Assembly (NCBI GenBank): GCA_025929585.1 | Contig: JAICPY010000030.1 | Span: 1-40,700, forward strand | DNA length: 40,700 bases | Origin: Steroidobacter sp. | GTDB lineage: Bacteria; Pseudomonadota; Gammaproteobacteria; Steroidobacterales; Steroidobacteraceae | Direction: 5' to 3' | Made by a program: the position numbers and the translations under genes | Shown: in pieces, positions 30,469 through 39,075 of the stretch | Numbering within the stretch: position 1 is the first letter of the stretch | Layout: the number at the start of each line of letters is the position of its first letter | The notes under the pieces: generated by a model | What the model was told of the DNA's origin: nothing | Databases searched by the model: none | The model's input: only the letters and a program-made list of their open reading frames with translations

Positions 30469-31683
30469 ATGGGCGCTTTCGAATACACGGCTCTCGATCC
30501 CACTGGGCGCGAACGCAAAGGCGTTCTGGAAGGCGATACCGCGCGGCAGGTGCGCCAGTTGTTGCGCGAGCAGAGTCTGTTGCCTGTCGCAGTCACGGAA
30601 GTTGCGCAAACCGAAAGTCGTCGTAAAACGACGTTCACGATTCGCCGAGGCGTCTCCGCAAGCGACCTGGCGCTCATGACTCGTCAGCTCGCCACGCTCG
30701 TGCACTCAGGATTGCCGCTCGAGGAAGCCCTCATGGCGGTGTCCGAGCAATCCGAAAAGCCGCGAATTCGTACGATCGTCATGGGCGTACGCGCGAAAGT
30801 GATGGAAGGTCACGCGCTCGCCGATGGCCTCGCCGACTTCCCTACGGTCTTTCCGGAGATTTACATCGCCACCGTTTCAGCCGGCGAGCAATCAGGCCAC
30901 CTCGATACGGTGCTGGAGCGTCTCGCGGACTACACCGAGAATCGTGAGCAGATGCGCAGCCGAACGATCAACGCAATGCTGTATCCCGTGTTGTTGTTCA
31001 CGGTCTGTATCGGAATTGTGTTCATGCTGCTGACATTCGTGGTGCCTAAGATCGTCAAACAGTTCGAGAACTCCAAGGCAGAGCTGCCGATACTGACGCG
31101 CTCACTGATTGCCATCTCCGATTTTGTGCGGGACTACGGCATCTTCGTGATCGCCGGTCTCATCATCGGCGTCATCCTCTTCCGTCGCTGGCTTCGAGAC
31201 CCGAACGCGAAGCGTCGCTTCCATGCTTTCCTGCTACGCGTGCCATTGTTTGGGAAGGTCGTGCGCGGCACGAACACAGCCCGCTTCGCACGCACGTTTG
31301 CCACATTGACCTCGAGCGCCGTTCCAGTGTTGGATGCGCTGAGAATCTCAGGCGAAGTCGTGACCAACCTTCCGATGCGCGATGCTGTAGAAGTTGCCGC
31401 AACGCGCGTGCGTGAGGGCGCACCGATCGGCAAATCCCTTGGGGCATCAAAGATTTTCCCCCCAATGATGATCCATCTTATCGCGAGCGGTGAAACCAGC
31501 GGCGAGCTGGAAACGATGCTCGACCGTGCGGCCACGAATCAAGAGCGAGAGATGGATTCCATCCTTGGCGCCGTCGTCGGTTTATTGGGACCGCTGATGA
31601 TCTTGGTCATGGGTGGGCTCGTTTTGCTGATCGTGCTGGCCATGTTATTGCCGATCTTCCAGTTGAATGAGCTCATAGCGTGA
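30469..31683 (+). CDS. gspF: type II secretion inner-membrane platform protein GspF
   Basis: 404 residues, the standard GspF/PilC length. It is a polytopic protein of the inner-membrane platform that contacts GspE. It opens MGAFEYTALDPTGRERKGVLEGDTARQVRQLLRE in family register. Two cytoplasmic repeats follow, each with the GxxLEEAL / SGxVLDALR pattern (30-150, 265-355), and three membrane helices lie near residues 170-190, 220-240 and 370-395. The TGA stop is also the first base triplet of a GTGACG-family palindrome. No gspG-N genes follow. Confidence 0.95.
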   Translation: MGAFEYTALDPTGRERKGVLEGDTARQVRQLLREQSLLPVAVTEVAQTESRRKTTFTIRRGVSASDLALMTRQLATLVHSGLPLEEALMAVSEQSEKPRIRTIVMGVRAKVMEGHALADGLADFPTVFPEIYIATVSAGEQSGHLDTVLERLADYTENREQMRSRTINAMLYPVLLFTVCIGIVFMLLTFVVPKIVKQFENSKAELPILTRSLIAISDFVRDYGIFVIAGLIIGVILFRRWLRDPNAKRRFHAFLLRVPLFGKVVRGTNTARFARTFATLTSSAVPVLDALRISGEVVTNLPMRDAVEVAATRVREGAPIGKSLGASKIFPPMMIHLIASGETSGELETMLDRAATNQEREMDSILGAVVGLLGPLMILVMGGLVLLIVLAMLLPIFQLNELIA

Positions 31684-31758
31684 CGGGTGACAAGTGACGA
31701 GTGACGGGTAAGATCTCGAATGACGAGCTTCCTGCTCGTCACCCGTCACTTCGTCACC
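31681..31758. repeat. heptad-word palindrome, GTGACGR family, copy 2
   Basis: The left arm (31681-31708) is TGACGGG, TGACAAG, TGACGAG, TGACGGG, beginning with the gspF stop. An inner hairpin GACGAGC-TTCCT-GCTCGTC (31722-31740) runs into the right arm CGTCACC, CGTCACT, TCGTCACC (31737-31758). The orientation is the same as copy 1 at 7268. Confidence 0.85.
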
Positions 31759-31857
31759 CATACCGCTTTCCCCTCTTGCCGGCCTCTCCCCTACCCTTTA
31801 TATACTCGCACCGCTCGTATCCACTTCGTTCGACCTGCAACTCAAGCATGTGATTGG

Positions 31858-32106
31858 ATGAGCGAAAAACCGGAATCCGAAGAATTCGATGAGGAAGAGG
31901 ACGACGATGCGGCCGTCGATCCGGACGATCTCGATGTCGATCACCTCATAGAAGATCTCGACAAACGCAAGAAGGCGACCGTGAAGGTAGGCGAGCCCGC
32001 TTGGCGCCGGCTCGAGCGTATTCGCGAAGAACGCGAGACTGCAGAGCAATTGTCGGATTTCGACGATTACGATATCGGCGATGACCTCGAAGCCGAAGAG
32101 GAATAA
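31858..32106 (+). CDS. small acidic protein, PA3496-like
   Basis: 82 residues from the ATG at 31858; a longer reading would start inside the preceding repeat and is rejected. The protein is extremely acidic at both ends (EEFDEEEDDDAAVDPDD near the start, DFDDYDIGDDLEAEEE at the end). It has a basic helical middle, WRRLERIREERETAEQLSD, which recalls the PA3496 family of small gammaproteobacterial proteins sometimes named 'putative envelope integrity protein'. There is no signal peptide or membrane helix. The function is unknown and the family assignment is tentative. Confidence 0.65.
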   Translation: MSEKPESEEFDEEEDDDAAVDPDDLDVDHLIEDLDKRKKATVKVGEPAWRRLERIREERETAEQLSDFDDYDIGDDLEAEEE

Positions 32107-32208
32107 TCCTCCCGCATTCGATCGCAGCACTCGGCGACGCGCCACCTGGTCGTGACGTAGGGCTTTTGCTGCTGCCTTGCCTCACTGCAGCGCGCCTACA
32201 CTGCCTCG

Positions 32209-33432
32209 ATGAACTTGGATCAGAAACTGCGAATTCTCGCAGACGCCGCGAAATACGATGCTTCTTGCGCATCGAGCGGCTCCTCCAAACGCAACTCGCT
32301 CGGCGGCTCAGGGATCGGTTCGACGGAAGGTAATGGGATCTGCCATAGCTATGCGCCCGACGGGCGCTGCATCTCGCTGCTCAAGATTTTGCTGACCAAC
32401 TTCTGCATCTACGATTGCCACTATTGTATCAATCGAGTTTCCAGCAATGTGCCCAGGGCTCGGTTCGCTGCCGATGAGATCATCAAACTGACGCTCGACT
32501 TCTACTCGCGTAACTACATTGAAGGATTGTTCTTGAGCTCCGGCATCATTCGCGATGCGGACTACACGATGGAGCAGCTCGTGAGAGTGGCTCGCGAGCT
32601 GCGGGAGACTCATGATTTTCGCGGCTACATTCATCTCAAGGCGATCGCCGACGCCAGCGATGCATTGCTCGCCGAGGCGGGTCGTTATGCCGATCGCGTC
32701 AGTGTCAATGTGGAGCTAGCCAGCGAGACAAGCCTGCATCGCTTGGCGCCGCAGAAAGATGCGCAAACGATTAAACGTTCGATGGCGTCATTGCGTGAGC
32801 ACATCGATGAGTCGCGCAGCGAACCCAACGCGCCACGTTTCGCGCCCGGGGGCCAGAGCACGCAAGTAATCGTGGGCGCCGATACGACCCGGGATCGGGA
32901 AATACTCGAACGCAGTGAGACTCTGTATAGCGCCTATCGCCTCAGACGCGTGTATTACTCGGCATTCAGTCCAATCCCGGATGCATCGAAGCTTCTGCCG
33001 CTGCAGCCCGCGCCGCTGATTCGCGAGCATCGCCTTTACCAAGCCGATTGGCTGATGCGTTACTACGGGTTCCGAAGCGATGAGCTCTTCGATGCGACCG
33101 AGGGTATGCTCGATTTGGAAATCGATCCAAAACTCGCGTGGGCGTTGAGACATCGCGAGCAGTTCCCGGTCGATGTTAACGCCGGCCCTCGCGAGCAGTT
33201 GCTGCGCGTACCCGGATTGGGAGTGAAAACCGTCGAGCGCATCATTGCCGCTCGGAGGGTCCGACGCATTCATTACGATGACTTGCAGCGTCTGCATCTT
33301 CCACTGAAACGCAGTCTGCCGTTCATCAAAGTCCCCGGAGACCGCAAGCGTAAAATCATCGACAGCTCCATGTTGGATTCCGTGTTGCGGCCGAAGCAGG
33401 AGCAGCTCTCGCTTCTACCGGTGAATGCATAG
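32209..33432 (+). CDS. putative DNA modification/repair radical SAM protein
   Basis: 407 residues. It has the radical SAM cluster motif C66-x3-C70-x2-C73 (NFCIYDCHYC) after conserved ICHSYAPDGRCISLLKILLTN. The C-terminal third has a helix-hairpin-helix DNA-binding motif (REQLLRVPGLGVKTVERIIAARR, near 325-350). Proteins of this type are consistently encoded next to a uracil-DNA-glycosylase-like partner, as here. They are thought to act in DNA repair, but no reaction has been demonstrated to my knowledge. The stop codon overlaps the start of the next gene by eight bases, so the two are translationally coupled. Confidence 0.92.
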   Translation: MNLDQKLRILADAAKYDASCASSGSSKRNSLGGSGIGSTEGNGICHSYAPDGRCISLLKILLTNFCIYDCHYCINRVSSNVPRARFAADEIIKLTLDFYSRNYIEGLFLSSGIIRDADYTMEQLVRVARELRETHDFRGYIHLKAIADASDALLAEAGRYADRVSVNVELASETSLHRLAPQKDAQTIKRSMASLREHIDESRSEPNAPRFAPGGQSTQVIVGADTTRDREILERSETLYSAYRLRRVYYSAFSPIPDASKLLPLQPAPLIREHRLYQADWLMRYYGFRSDELFDATEGMLDLEIDPKLAWALRHREQFPVDVNAGPREQLLRVPGLGVKTVERIIAARRVRRIHYDDLQRLHLPLKRSLPFIKVPGDRKRKIIDSSMLDSVLRPKQEQLSLLPVNA

Positions 33433-34888
33433 CGTCACATTGATCTCTGCGACCGACTTCGCAGGCTGGCGCCGCGCAGCCCGACATTGCGTCAACATGG
33501 ATGTTGCGCCTGAGCACATTAGCTGGCGCGTGCAAGGCGACGTCGGTTCATTGTTCGATTCCAACCTATCGTCGATCGAGCCGACGGTCGAATCAGCGAC
33601 GGCCTTCACCGTACCGCGCTCTTTTCTTCAACTAGCCGAGCTCGTGATCTTGCACCGGCACGCAGCACGTTTCAGTGTCCTGTATAGATTGTTATGGCGC
33701 CTGCAGCGCGAGCCGCAACTCATGACGCTGTCCGTGGATGAAGATGTCGCACGTGCAAACGCGATGAAAGATGCCGTGCGGCGAGACATTCACAAGATGA
33801 AAGCCTTCGTACGCTTTCGCGAAGCGCCGTTTACGAGCCCTCCTCGCCTCATCGCCTGGTTCGAACCTCAGCACCATATCGTCGAAGCGGTGGCGCCATT
33901 TTTCATGCGCCGGTTTCCGACGTTGCAATGGTCGATTCTCACCCCGGAACGTAGCGTGCATTGGGACTTGAAAGAGCTTCGGTTCGGCACTGGAGCAAAT
34001 AAGTCCGAGGCGCCTGCGGACGATGCAGCAGAAAGCTTGTGGCTCAGTTACTACGCCAGCATCTTCAACCCCGCGCGGCTGAAGGTACATACCATGCAAG
34101 CACACATGCCTAAACGTTATTGGAGGAACTTGCCCGAGGCCGCACTCATTCCTCATCTAATCGCAAATGCAACGAGTCGTACCGAGGACATGCTTCACAG
34201 AACCCCTGCTGAACCTCGGCGCACGCGCCGCCCGACGCGCTCTTCACGAACGCCGTCGGCTGCAGTGTCGAGCAATGGCGATCAGGATCTAGACTCGTTA
34301 AGGACAGCGGTCCAGGGTTGTCGCGATTGTCCTTTGTGGAAGAACGCGACGCAGGCGGTATTCGGCGAGGGCCGCGAGCGAGCGAAGATCGTTTTCGTCG
34401 GCGAACAGCCAGGCGATCAAGAAGATCTGGCCGGCCGACCTTTCGTCGGACCCGCCGGCAAGATGTTAGATCGAGCGCTGGTCGAAGCCGGCGTCGATCG
34501 CAAACTCACTTACGTAACGAACGCAGTGAAGCATTTCAAGTTCGAGCCTCGAGGCAAGCGTCGGATCCACAAGAAGCCGAATGAGATGGAAATCGCAGCT
34601 TGCAATCAGTGGCTACAGCGCGAGTTGCTGGCCATCAAGCCGACCTTGATCGTGGCACTCGGCGCGACCGGTGCGCGCGCCGTCTTCGGGCGAGCGACCG
34701 CCATCGAGAAGAATCGCGGCCGAATCATTCCGTCGATCGAAGCGGCCGGCGGCGTACACACTACGGATGTGCTCGTCACGGTCCATCCTTCTTACCTTCT
34801 GCGCGTGCCTCCCGAGGATAAACAGAGCGCCTACGAACGCTTCGTCGCGGACCTGAAGCTCGCTCAAGGGTATGCCGGCAAAAGATAA
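33425..34888 (+). CDS. fusion of a DUF4130 DNA-metabolism domain and a UdgX-type uracil-DNA glycosylase
   Basis: 487 residues. Residues about 1-250 match the DUF4130-type domain linked to radical SAM proteins (DIHKMKAFVRFRE, FMRRFPTLQWSILTPERSVHWD, YYASIFNPARLKVHTM, MPKRYWRNLPEA). After a basic linker (260-285), residues 295-487 are a family 4/UdgX glycosylase. CRDCPLW is at 299-305, motif A GEQPGDQED at 326-334, and the UdgX-specific loop KRRIH at 378-382 has the histidine (His382) that in characterised UdgX becomes covalently bound to the abasic site. HPSYLLR is at 454-460. The cluster cysteines include 299, 302 and 393; I cannot place the fourth. It probably captures uracil in DNA together with the radical SAM protein. 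Confidence 0.9.
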   Translation: MHSVTLISATDFAGWRRAARHCVNMDVAPEHISWRVQGDVGSLFDSNLSSIEPTVESATAFTVPRSFLQLAELVILHRHAARFSVLYRLLWRLQREPQLMTLSVDEDVARANAMKDAVRRDIHKMKAFVRFREAPFTSPPRLIAWFEPQHHIVEAVAPFFMRRFPTLQWSILTPERSVHWDLKELRFGTGANKSEAPADDAAESLWLSYYASIFNPARLKVHTMQAHMPKRYWRNLPEAALIPHLIANATSRTEDMLHRTPAEPRRTRRPTRSSRTPSAAVSSNGDQDLDSLRTAVQGCRDCPLWKNATQAVFGEGRERAKIVFVGEQPGDQEDLAGRPFVGPAGKMLDRALVEAGVDRKLTYVTNAVKHFKFEPRGKRRIHKKPNEMEIAACNQWLQRELLAIKPTLIVALGATGARAVFGRATAIEKNRGRIIPSIEAAGGVHTTDVLVTVHPSYLLRVPPEDKQSAYERFVADLKLAQGYAGKR

Positions 34889-35017
34889 GTTCGCGCTTAC
34901 TAGCTGGAGCTAAACATATCTGAACACACCGACCCTGCTGCGCTTCGGCCAAAATGATCGTTGTGTATAAGATGCACAGCGGGAACGCCAGTGTTTGGCA
35001 GTTGTTATCGTCGGGCT

Positions 35018-36136
35018 ATGCATCGTTACACGACTCCAATAGTTTTGACCTTCGCTTGGATGCTGCTTGGATGCGAGCGCGAGAACACTGAAACGCTAAC
35101 CGAGCAAGCAGCCGGGACGCGCACCGAGGTAGAAGCGGCTGATGCATCGTTGTTCCTCGCTCAGCCGTTGGTATCGCATATCTACACGGCAGATCCTTCG
35201 GCGCACGTCTTCAACGGACGTATCTACATTTATCCCTCTCATGACGTGGACGCCGGCATCCCTCGGGACGATCTGGGGAGTCACTTCGCGATGCGCGACT
35301 ACCACGTCTTGTCCATGGACAAGATCGGCGGTGGAGTGGTCGACCACGGTGTAGTGCTCGATATCGAGAATGTGCCGTGGGCGAGCAGGCAAATGTGGGC
35401 GCCGGATGCGGCCGAGAAGGACGGCAAGTACTTCTTGTACTTTCCGGCCAAAGACAAGCAGGACATTTTCCGCATCGGGGTCGCAGTCAGCGACGTTCCG
35501 AACGGCCCTTTCCAGGCCCAGAACAAGCCGATCCAAGGCAGCTTCAGCACGGACCCTGCAGTATTCAAAGACACTGACGGCACGTACTACATGTACTGGG
35601 GCGGTCTTTGGGGCGGCCAACTGCAGCGGTGGACAAGCGGCGAATACAAGCCAGAGGATAGTTATCCCGCGAACGATGCGCCTGCACTCACGCCGAAGGT
35701 CGCACGCTTGAGCGATGACATGCTGAGCTATGCGGAGAAGCCACGCGATGTCCTCATCAACGATGAAAACGGTCGACCGCTCCTGGCAGGCGATCGTTCA
35801 CGTTCGTTCTTCGAAGCATCTTGGATGCACAAGTACAACGGCAAGTATTACTTCTCCTACTCCACGGGCGACACGCACTTCGTCGCGTATGCACTCGGTG
35901 ATTCGCCGTATGGCCCCTTCACGTACGTGGGCAAGCTTTTGGAGCCTGTACTTGGCTGGACAACTCAGCATTCCATCGTGGAGATCGACGGCAGATGGCA
36001 CCTGTTCTATCACGATAGCCAACTCTCGAGCGGTGAAACTCATCTTCGAAACGTGAAGGTAACCGAGCTCAAATACAACGAAGATGGCACGATTCAGACG
36101 GTGGATGCGTACTGGGAGTCGAGCTCGGGCAGCTGA
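35018..36136 (+). CDS. glycoside hydrolase family 43 lipoprotein
   Basis: 372 residues from the ATG at 35018; the upstream extension lacks a signal and is rejected. A lipoprotein signal peptide ends in LLGC with Cys19 as lipid anchor, so the enzyme is membrane-attached. A five-bladed beta-propeller GH43 domain follows. The base Asp59 lies in ADPSAHVFNGRIYIYPSHD, the pKa-modulating Asp179 in STDPAVF and the acid Glu266 in FFEASWMHKYNGKYYFSY. GH43 enzymes are beta-xylosidases or alpha-L-arabinofuranosidases acting on plant cell-wall sugars; the exact substrate cannot be told. The gene stands alone, but another glycosidase (GH95) lies 3 kb downstream. Confidence 0.9.
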   Translation: MHRYTTPIVLTFAWMLLGCERENTETLTEQAAGTRTEVEAADASLFLAQPLVSHIYTADPSAHVFNGRIYIYPSHDVDAGIPRDDLGSHFAMRDYHVLSMDKIGGGVVDHGVVLDIENVPWASRQMWAPDAAEKDGKYFLYFPAKDKQDIFRIGVAVSDVPNGPFQAQNKPIQGSFSTDPAVFKDTDGTYYMYWGGLWGGQLQRWTSGEYKPEDSYPANDAPALTPKVARLSDDMLSYAEKPRDVLINDENGRPLLAGDRSRSFFEASWMHKYNGKYYFSYSTGDTHFVAYALGDSPYGPFTYVGKLLEPVLGWTTQHSIVEIDGRWHLFYHDSQLSSGETHLRNVKVTELKYNEDGTIQTVDAYWESSSGS

Positions 36137-36151
36137 CGCTAGGAGCTCTCT

Positions 36152-36254
36152 CAGTCCGCAGTCTACAGTCCGTAGTCCGCAGCAAGAAAAAGGTCTGAAG
36201 CGGTAGCGTGAAATTTTGGCTTCGGACCAGGGACTGCGGACTGCAGACTCCCTC
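36152..36254. repeat. heptad-word palindrome, AGTCYGY family, copy 2
   Basis: The left arm (36152-36183) is CAGTCCG, CAGTCTA, CAGTCCG, TAGTCCG, CAGC. The right arm (36224-36254) is GGACCAG, GGACTGC, GGACTGC, AGACTCC, preceded by AATTTTGGCTTC. Both arms and the junction before the right arm match the copy at 25254. It lies between the convergent GH43 and small-lipoprotein genes. Confidence 0.85.
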
Positions 36255-36265
36255 CCATTTCTCTT

Positions 36266-36691
36266 CTACCTCGGCATATCCGGGCATACATACGGCACTG
36301 AGATCGATACATAAGTTTCTCGACCGCCGGTACCTACCGGCTCCAGCACGAGCTCGCGACTGCTTGGCTGAGAATATTCCGCTTCGATCGGAATCGTGTC
36401 TTCGATCCAGCGTATACGGGTGGGCGAGATAATTCCCCATTGGGATACCCGGAAAGTTTCGAAGCAAGAATCTTGCAAGACGGATTTATCCGGCAGAAAG
36501 ACCAGGATGGATCCGCGCGCGTGCCTCGGGGTCGTCGAAACCCAGATCTTGCCGACGAAAGAAGGCAACTGCTCCTCGCTGGATTCCGCCATCGCCGATG
36601 ACGCAGGCGCGGCGGGCGCTGGCTGCTGAGTGTCGCAGGCGCTCATGAGAACTAACGAGCAAAGCACACCGTATCGTTTGTAACCGTTCAT
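36266..36691 (-). CDS. small hypothetical lipoprotein
   Basis: 141 residues. The signal peptide carries the lipobox LMSAC with Cys19 as anchor, and a low-complexity Ala/Pro/Ser linker (24-45) follows. The remainder (FVGKIWVSTTPRHARGSILVFLPDKSVLQDSC...) has the alternating pattern of a small beta-barrel, similar in style to META/HslJ or lipocalin-like lipoproteins, but I recognise no family. Two cysteines (near 74 and 137) could form a disulfide. GAGG precedes the ATG. It is probably followed on the same strand only by the repeat at 36152. Confidence 0.7.
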   Translation of the reverse strand: MNGYKRYGVLCSLVLMSACDTQQPAPAAPASSAMAESSEEQLPSFVGKIWVSTTPRHARGSILVFLPDKSVLQDSCFETFRVSQWGIISPTRIRWIEDTIPIEAEYSQPSSRELVLEPVGTGGRETYVSISVPYVCPDMPR

Positions 36692-36727
36692 CGCAGCCTC
36701 GGTTTGATCAAGCAGTCATACAGTAGA

Positions 36728-37234
36728 TCATCTGTTCTTCAGCATCGTTCGCAGGCGAACGATGAAACGCTGGGGATCATCCGGAGTAATCACGATCCGC
36801 CGCTTGCCGTAATTCAGGATGACAGCACGCGATGGATCCGTAGCAAACGCTCGGTAGCGTCCGGTTTTGCGGTTCCAAAAATAGCCGCTGTACGACAGCA
36901 AGCCGCCGTTGCCTAGCAGTCGCAATGAGTTTGCCATTGCCTCGTTATCGCCGTTGACTGAGAGCAGACCTTCGATCGGCAAGCGATGAATCCATCCTAA
37001 ACGCTTCACGACAATCTCGCGCCCTGTGAGCACGTATCCTTGCACCATGCAGAGCGCGCAAACAACCAAGATAACGGGAGGCAACGCCACGGCGAGCAGG
37101 GTCATCGGAACCCGAGTCTGCCGCCAGGCAAATGCGGCGCCCACCGCCACAAGACACAGCGCGCCGACAGAAATCATCGACGCACGGCGCAGTCCTGGGC
37201 TCCAAGGAGCTTTGAATTCGATTGGGGCATTCAT
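36728..37234 (-). CDS. hypothetical inner-membrane protein with a bacterial PH-like domain
   Basis: 168 residues if started at the ATG at 37234; an ATG at 37252 is also possible and the ribosome binding site decides neither. Two membrane helices (about 23-40 and 48-68) form a hairpin. After it comes YVLTGREIVVKRLGWIHRLPIEGLLSV, the typical start of a bacterial pleckstrin-homology domain, and the protein ends KRRIVITPDDPQRFIVRLRTML, the typical end of that domain. The function of such proteins is mostly unknown. It lies 36 bases upstream of the small lipoprotein in the same direction, and divergent from the aldo/keto reductase. Confidence 0.7.
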   Translation of the reverse strand: MNAPIEFKAPWSPGLRRASMISVGALCLVAVGAAFAWRQTRVPMTLLAVALPPVILVVCALCMVQGYVLTGREIVVKRLGWIHRLPIEGLLSVNGDNEAMANSLRLLGNGGLLSYSGYFWNRKTGRYRAFATDPSRAVILNYGKRRIVITPDDPQRFIVRLRTMLKNR

Positions 37235-37398
37235 GGCAGTATTAAATACCATTGGGCGTTCTGGCCCAAGTAGCCTGCCGAATAGGATCACTGCGTCTAT
37301 ACTTCCGGCACCCGACTCGCAAATCTGCGATTCGAACCTGCCGCTTCGCAACAGCCTTCTGGCTGAACCTCGACTATCTCGACTTTAGGACTCGATCT

Positions 37399-38424
37399 AT
37401 GTATCTCGCGAATGAACGACGCTACCAAGAAATGAGCTATGCGCGCTGCGGACGGAGCGGTGTGCAATTGCCGAAGATTTCGCTCGGACTTTGGCAGAAC
37501 TTCGGCGGAGTGACCCCCTATGAAAATGCGCGCGAAATGGTGCTTCGCTCGTTCGATCATGGCATCACGCATTTCGATCTAGCAAATAACTACGGCCCTC
37601 CTCCCGGCTCGGCTGAAGAAAATTTCGGTCGCATCTTGAAAGCCGATCTCGCCGCGCACCGCGATGAGCTGATCATCTCCACGAAAGCCGGATATTTGAT
37701 GTGGCCGGGGCCATACGGCGAGTGGGGTTCGCGCAAGTATCTACTTGCAAGCTTGGATCAGAGCCTGAAGCGCATGGGTCTGGATTACGTGGACATCTTC
37801 TATTCGCACCGTGTCGATCCGAATACGCCATTGGAAGAAACGATGGGCGCACTAGATACCGCGGTACGCAGCGGTCGCGCTCTGTACGTTGGCATTTCCT
37901 CCTACGGTCCCAAGAAAACACGTGAGGCCGCAGCGATCCTGCGTGAGCTCAAGACTCCTTTCATCATTCACCAGCCTTCCTACTCGATGCTCAATCGCTG
38001 GGTCGAGGATGGTCTCTTGGATGTCCTCAAGGATGAAGGCATCGGATGCATCGCCTTCTCACCACTCGCTCAGGGATTATTGACCACGAAGTACTTGAAC
38101 GGAGTGCCTGAACGCTCGCGTGCCGCACTCGGCGGATCCTTCGGCAAGCATATGCTCAGCGAACAAAATTTGAACAACGTTCGTGCGCTCAATGATCTCG
38201 CTCAGCGTCGCGGCCAAACGCTCGCGCAAATGGCGATCTCTTGGGTCCTTCGCCAACCAGCCATTACCACAGCCCTGATCGGCGCAAGCCGCTGGTCGCA
38301 GATCGAGGAATGTATCAGCGCGATCAAAAGCGCCCCGTTCACTGCGGAGGAGCTCGCGGCGATCGACAAACACGCCTCCGACGGCGGATTGAACATCTGG
38401 GCAGCATCGAGTCAGTCAGGTTGA
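37399..38424 (+). CDS. aldo/keto reductase, YghZ/Mgr-like
   Basis: 341 residues from the ATG at 37399 with AGGA ten bases upstream; the upstream extension is rejected. It is an NADPH-dependent (alpha/beta)8 reductase. The catalytic tetrad is intact: Asp60 and Tyr65 (HFDLANNYGPPPGSAEENFG), Lys96 (ISTKAGY) and His137 (YSHRVD). The PPPGSAEENFGRIL segment and the 'MWPGPYGEWGSRKYLL' loop are typical of the AKR14/YghZ (L-glyceraldehyde-3-phosphate or methylglyoxal reductase) and voltage-gated-channel beta-subunit group. It may detoxify sugar-derived aldehydes, which fits the neighbouring glycosidases; the substrate is inference. Confidence 0.9.
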   Translation: MYLANERRYQEMSYARCGRSGVQLPKISLGLWQNFGGVTPYENAREMVLRSFDHGITHFDLANNYGPPPGSAEENFGRILKADLAAHRDELIISTKAGYLMWPGPYGEWGSRKYLLASLDQSLKRMGLDYVDIFYSHRVDPNTPLEETMGALDTAVRSGRALYVGISSYGPKKTREAAAILRELKTPFIIHQPSYSMLNRWVEDGLLDVLKDEGIGCIAFSPLAQGLLTTKYLNGVPERSRAALGGSFGKHMLSEQNLNNVRALNDLAQRRGQTLAQMAISWVLRQPAITTALIGASRWSQIEECISAIKSAPFTAEELAAIDKHASDGGLNIWAASSQSG

Positions 38425-38431
38425 ACAGCGG

Positions 38432-38524
38432 GTTGGGAGTTGACAGTTGACGGTTGACGGCAAAACGAGCAGCGTGGCTTTCTTCCGCTTCTGACTGTCA
38501 ACTGCCAACCGTCAACCGTCAACC
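38432..38524. repeat. heptad-word palindrome, GTTGACG family, copy 3
   Basis: The left arm (38432-38460) is GTTGGGA, GTTGACA, GTTGACG, GTTGACG. The right arm (38495-38524) is CTGTCAACTGCCAACCGTCAACCGTCAACC. The centre has CTTTCTTCCGCTTCTGAC, matching copies 1 and 2 at the junction. It starts eight bases after the aldo/keto reductase stop and ends eight bases before the next gene. Confidence 0.88.
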
Positions 38525-38531
38525 ATCCAAC

Positions 38532-38744
38532 GTGTTGCGCTCCATCACAGGTTTCCACCAAGACGATGAAAGGCATTGGGTTGCCGAGCTTGAGTGTGGG
38601 CATCAGCAGCACGTACGGCACAACCCTCCATGGATGGTGAGAACATGGGTGATGACACCGGAAGGTAGGCAATCCGCAATCGGACAAACGCTAGAGTGTC
38701 GGCTCTGCGATCAAGAACAGGCATCCTCGATGAAGGTAGACTGA
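38532..38744 (+). CDS. DUF3565 family small protein
   Basis: 70 residues from a GTG at 38532. The frame is open further upstream, but those codons are the repeat arm and the family begins at LRSITGFHQD, so the GTG is preferred. Family features are ITGFHQDDERHWVAELECGHQQHVRHNPPW in order and EGRQSAIGQTLECRLCD at the end. Cys and His residues (ECGHQQHVRH and CRLC) suggest a metal site. The function is unknown. It probably depends on read-through from the aldo/keto reductase gene across the palindrome. Confidence 0.8.
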   Translation: MLRSITGFHQDDERHWVAELECGHQQHVRHNPPWMVRTWVMTPEGRQSAIGQTLECRLCDQEQASSMKVD

Positions 38745-38792
38745 AACGTAGTTCTTCACGAGGAAGGCGCCAGAATCACAAGCGACAAGAAA

Positions 38793-38920
38793 TCTCTCGC
38801 AGAGTCGCGGAGAACGCAGAGATTCTCGGAAAACAAACAGAGCGGCGAACCTTCCGTTCTGTACTCGCATCTATCCGTTCCCTTTCTGTCTCTGCGCGCC
38901 CTGCGTCTCTGCGAGAGACC
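38793..38920. repeat. octad-word palindrome, CGCAGAG/CTCTGCG type
   Basis: The left arm (38793-38829) has CGCAGAGT, CGCGGAGA, ACGCAGAG. The right arm (38887-38920) has CTCTGCGC, GCCCTGCG, TCTCTGCG, AGAG. The inner part, ACAGAGCGG...ACCTTCCGTTCTGT, forms an imperfect second stem with CCTTCC in the loop, as in the 12272 element. It accounts for much of the 331-base gap before the GH95 gene; I see no other feature in that gap. Confidence 0.75.
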
Positions 38921-39075
38921 TTCTTGCGCTACGTTCCAGGCCATGCACCCGTAAAAGGCGACTATCGGTTTCCTCTGCGGCCGCTTGCATCCACCCTCCT
39001 CGCAGGCGAGTCTATACAGCTCCGGCCGAGCGGCTGGAAGATCAATGAACGCAGCCGCGATCCGGGGGGGACACC

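Noticed and set aside
22208-38524. The short repeated words as a CRISPR array
   Set aside because: The repeat unit is only 7-8 bases, there are no unique spacers of constant length, the arrays are paired as inverted arms, and no cas gene is present.
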